Assembly (NCBI GenBank): GCA_032718475.1
Contig: JAUCBJ010000458.1
Location: forward strand, 1 to 34,415
Source: Nemertoderma westbladi
Taxonomy: Eukaryota > Xenacoelomorpha > Nemertodermatida > Nemertodermatidae
Direction: 5' to 3'
Length of the DNA: 34,415 nucleotides
Both the position numbers and the translations under genes were made by a program. Below the pieces are notes generated by a model. That model searched no databases. It was not told the origin of the DNA and saw only the letters and a program-made list of their open reading frames with translations. The stretch's first letter is position 1. The number at the start of each line of letters is the position of its first letter. Shown in pieces: positions 32,801 through 34,415 of this stretch.

Positions 32801-34073
32801 ATGAATTTTCATACTTATTGCTCAGAAATTTTAAATTTTTTTTATTTTAACATTTAAAATTTACAGGTTTTTAAATTTTTTGAATTTTCCCAAAAAAACA
32901 TTTAAAGATAATAGACATTGCAATTTTTACATAAATAGTAATTTCAATAGGTATTTCTACATGAATTCCTTATAAGTTAAAAAGTAAAAGAGGTATTAAT
33001 TAGCGATTTTCTGATTTAATTTTGCATTATAATAGAAAATAGATAATAAAATAATTTCGAAACATTACCAAAATAACTCCCCCCCCCCCCCCCCCCCCAT
33101 AAAACATTACATTTACAGAGTTTATTTGATTTTTTAAAAAGCAACAGATAAATTATTGCTGAACTTAATGTGCTTCAACATTTGGTTTATTTAACGAAGG
33201 AATATGTATCTTCAAATGTATATGTATATTAATATTAAATAAATAACATTTATATATTTATTTGAAAGATAAATGAAAGCATTGCATAAGTTTCTCAGTA
33301 TCGGACGCAATGGTGCATTATTATGTTGTATAAAATTATTTTTTCTATTTGAGTTATAATGATAATTATTAAATTTTTAGATAACAATGATATCCTCCTG
33401 CAAAGGAGCCATTTGCGACGGTGTCTCGGGCCCGTACGCAAATTGCAGTTGTTACGATTCGAAAGTATCCTTTACTTCAATATGGAGTATTAAAGCCAAA
33501 TTAAATATCCCTGGCTCTATAGATAAGGAGGGGCATGTAGTACAACCTCATCCCTTCACCTCGAAATCGTTCTCGCTATTATTTTCAAACGAATATGCAC
33601 TAACCGTAAGTTTATTATACTTTTATAATAATTATTTACAATGTTTAATATCTTATAATAAATAGGTTTGATATAAATTTAATTGTATCGTATTCCTGAA
33701 CAAAGTGTTTTCAGAAAAGATGTTTAATTAATGTAATATTATTTAGAGCCGGAATCAGCCATTTACAAACGTCCAACTAAGAAGAAACATCCGCGAGAGT
33801 GTTAGACAGTATGAGGCGGAGGGAAATGGCTGGGACGTCACGGGATGGGGGAAATCGGGAGCGCAGACCGAAAAAGGAGATGGAACTAAGGAGTGGGAGG
33901 CAGCCCGGCTGCACATAACAGCCATAAAGCCGACTAATGAAAACTACCAATTTCGGCAAATACAAGGTATATAAATTTACTATTAACAAAACACGATAAT
34001 ATTTAATTTATGTTGTTCAGTTGTGTCATCAGTTGTTAGGAGCTTCAGGGCTACACTGTTGGTCCATTTCTAA
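26666..34073 (+). CDS. Five-exon gene, putative OB-fold nucleic-acid-binding protein (308 aa)
   Basis: Five exons at 26666-26826, 32054-32321, 33381-33605, 33747-33966 and 34021-34073 total 927 nt, which is 308 codons plus TAA. Introns are GT-AG, with GTAAGT at three donors, and the phases (2, 0, 0, 1) match at every junction. The start has a good context (AAGATGG). Residues about 18-90 have the strand pattern and spacing of an OB fold: an alternating hydrophobic strand, a Lys-rich loop, a strand ending near the first junction, and then Thr-Gly-Ala-Thr-Val-Gln-Leu before another strand. Residues 150-167 form C-x4-C-x9-C-x-C. Residues 202-211 (FTSKSFSLLF) and 246-252 (GWDVTGW) look conserved-type. 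RPA-like proteins bind single-stranded DNA in the nucleus; that role here is inference. I cannot name the family. The terminal exon is the least certain part. Confidence 0.72.
26934..27024 (+). CDS. Possible alternative terminal exon
   Basis: After a plausible acceptor (ATAATTTAG, ending 26933), the frame that continues exon 1 stays open for 29 codons to TGA at 27022. Splicing here would give a truncated protein of about 83 residues lacking most of the OB fold. Phase agreement alone occurs one time in three, and joining to 32054 gives the better domain, so this may be a decoy or minor isoform. Confidence 0.25.
27041..27528 (+). repeat. 44-bp tandem array in intron 1 (about 11 copies)
   Basis: Units begin CGCGCTTAGTACTGTGGTTA and are spaced 44 bp (27041, 27085, 27129, 27173, 27217). 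The first five are near-identical and later ones are diverged. It ends in CCGCCCCACTAACTCACTAC, merging directly into resumed 39/42-bp satellite units. Confidence 0.92.
27531..27716 (+). repeat. 39/42-bp satellite, resumed block
   Basis: About four and a half units of the same satellite as 18314-26606 (AACTCACTACTATAAATAAGTGCATTATTACGTCG type, some with AAGTAAGTG). The exon 1 segment and 44-bp array therefore interrupt a formerly continuous satellite, or the satellite has spread across them. Confidence 0.93.
27722..28086 (+). repeat. 30-bp minisatellite (about 12 copies, 60-bp alternation)
   Basis: Units of the type CCCCGACCTGTTCCACTACA recur every 30 bp. They alternate between ..CTACAACTCACC and ..CTACTACTTACC endings, giving a 60-bp higher-order period. 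Since 30 is a multiple of 3, a 115-codon frame stays open as a 10-residue repeat, and minus-strand frames open too. None is a gene. Same family as 18183-18251. Confidence 0.93.
28230..28460 (+). repeat. 61-bp tandem repeat upstream of the LINE (about 3.5 copies)
   Basis: Units containing TTAATGTTGTGCTAACTGCA and ACACCTAACTGCATGGTC recur at 61 bp (about 28260, 28321, 28382). The last copy breaks into TAGGCCTACTAAC. It lies just before the LINE, so it could be the LINE 5' UTR (many LINE promoters are tandem) or an independent intronic repeat. Confidence 0.88.
28549..31754 (+). pseudogene. LINE endonuclease-reverse transcriptase ORF, broken
   Basis: The likely start is the ATG at 28549 in ACCATGG context. 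Endonuclease motifs in order: QEHR (28903-28914), GDFN (29269-29280), RIDHI (29455-29469) and SDHR (29536-29547). Reverse-transcriptase motifs: FRGISLISIAAKLYNRI (about 30433-30483), QNGFRKGRG (about 30532-30558), FVDFFKAFDS (30637-30666), GVLQGDTLAPF (30811-30843) and FADD (30976-30987), then CYLGSW. The tail contains RLRFAGHCFRREDQP. Breaks: in-frame TAG at 29020, TAA at 30799, TAG at 30808 and TGA at 31291, and a one-base loss near 31310 that shifts the last part (31313-31754) into another frame. All catalytic motifs remain visible, so the copy is recently dead rather than ancient. It can make no full-length protein without readthrough. Confidence 0.92.
31786..31965 (+). repeat. Degenerate ~28-bp repeats in the LINE 3' region
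   Basis: Six or so units of the GTGGTATAACAGTGTTTGTACCC type follow the LINE stop codon. Short 3' tandem repeats are common at LINE tails. Minus-strand ORFs here are by-products. Confidence 0.7.
32054..32321 (+). CDS. Exon 2 of the OB-fold gene
   Basis: The acceptor is TTTAATACTTTCAG (ends 32053) and the donor TCT/GTAAGT is at 32322. The first base completes codon 54, and residues 55-143 are open throughout. The first residues (Asp-Ile-Ile-Cys-Gly-Leu-Thr) complete the OB-fold strand begun in exon 1. Residues 80-91 (RTGATVQLEEVE) form a Gly-turn plus strand typical of OB folds. Two other frames carry 74- and 82-codon ORFs that ignore the splice sites and are shadows. Confidence 0.78.
32322..33380. 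other. Intron 2, AT-rich, with a 20-C tract
   Basis: Very AT-rich, no gene. A run of 20 C lies at 33079-33098. It ends in AAATTTTTAG before exon 3. Confidence 0.7.
33079..33098 (+). repeat. Poly-C tract (20 C) in intron 2
   Basis: A homopolymer of 20 C in an otherwise AT-rich intron; the second such tract in this window. Confidence 0.9.
33381..33605 (+). CDS. Exon 3 of the OB-fold gene (Cys-rich segment)
   Basis: Exactly 75 codons in phase 0 at both ends; acceptor AAATTTTTAG, donor ACC/GTAAGT. It encodes residues 144-218 with C150, C155, C165 and C167 followed by Y168 (C-x4-C-x9-C-x-C), a possible metal-binding knuckle. After a strand-like segment comes FTSKSFSLLF (202-211). Confidence 0.78.
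33747..33966 (+). CDS. Exon 4 of the OB-fold gene
   Basis: The acceptor is AATATTATTTAG (ends 33746) and the donor CAAG/GTATAT is at 33967. Residues 219-291 plus one base of codon 292 are open. An amphipathic Arg-rich helix-like stretch (229-240) leads to GNGWDVTGW (244-252), a charged loop, and a strand (HITAIKPT, about 275-282). Composition is GC-richer than the adjoining introns, as expected of coding DNA. Confidence 0.78.
34021..34073 (+). CDS. Exon 5 (terminal) of the OB-fold gene
   Basis: After a 54-bp intron with acceptor TTTATGTTGTTCAG, two bases complete codon 292. Sixteen further codons lead to TAA at 34071. The residues are short and unremarkable (VSSVVRSFRATLLVHF). Phase fits and the total length is a multiple of three, but nearby CAG/TAG sites offer alternatives, so this exon is less sure than the others. 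Confidence 0.5.
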
Positions 34074-34415
34074 AACTGACAGGACCATAGGCAGAGTTAA
34101 GAAATAATTGGAGGGCCGGATTTCAAAATGCCCTGATCGAGACAATTTAATCCAAAAAATATCAATTTGTTTTGTGTTTCTGGTGTAATATTTTTTTAAA
34201 ATTTAAAATTTTAGGATGGCTAAAAATTAAAGTACAAAAATCAAATATACATCACTATGTATAAGTGTAATATTAAAGTAATGAAAAGTAAATAACTATA
34301 CAATAGAAGTAGTAGTTTTCTTATATACAATTGCTGCATATAAATAATAAGGTAAAGTTATATAATTTAAATTTATTATCGATGGCAATAGTAATATGAT
34401 AGACATAGAAAGTAA
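34074..34415. other. 3' flank of the OB-fold gene, AT-rich
   Basis: No further exon is evident. AATAAT at about 34105 and ATTAAA-like words at 34226-34231 and 34273-34278 are candidate polyadenylation signals for the gene, none decisive. Confidence 0.4.

Overview
This is a stretch of animal (metazoan) nuclear DNA, most likely from an invertebrate. It shows spliced exons with GTAAGT/AG borders, long tandem satellites, an APE-type LINE, hAT-like TIR elements, AT-rich non-coding DNA, and no bacterial gene organisation. The phylum cannot be read from the sequence. Short palindromes of the TAGGCCTA and TACCGGTA type are unusually frequent outside the arrays.

Layout. 1-1500: unique-looking non-coding DNA with a cluster of GATC palindromes, ending in a 24-C tract. 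1525-9055: satellite of 110-bp monomers (about 68) with higher-order structure. 9056-12180: transposon-rich accessory DNA, including a hAT-like element (9926-11418, 8-bp target duplication) that contains a second TIR element (10490-10898, its own 8-bp duplication). 12180-13600: short doubtful ORFs and small tandem repeats. 13618-13935: degenerate 26-bp array. 14179-15045: 14-bp array that is open in all three forward frames. 15300-17270: AT-rich with (TA)n tracts. 17279-17967: TIR element containing a decayed LINE 3' fragment. 18183-28086: one large repeat island. A 30-bp minisatellite lies at both ends, an 8.3-kb 39/42-bp satellite fills 18314-26606 and resumes at 27531-27716, and a 44-bp array lies at 27041-27528. 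28230-28460: 61-bp repeats. 28500-31970: broken LINE on the + strand. 31970-34415: host exons, introns and the 3' flank.

The main result is a gene that simple ORF calling misses. Five exons (26666-26826, 32054-32321, 33381-33605, 33747-33966, 34021-34073) join in matching phase. They give a 308-codon reading frame plus stop (927 nt), with consensus splice sites at nearly every border. The predicted protein looks like an OB-fold (RPA-like, single-strand nucleic-acid-binding) protein with a Cys-rich segment; that assignment is inference. Its first exon lies between two blocks of the same satellite. Its 5.2-kb first intron holds three tandem arrays and the dead LINE in sense orientation, so the gene persists inside a repeat island. 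Everything else is best explained by repeat expansion and transposon nesting. No RNA gene, CRISPR array or other convincing protein gene was found.
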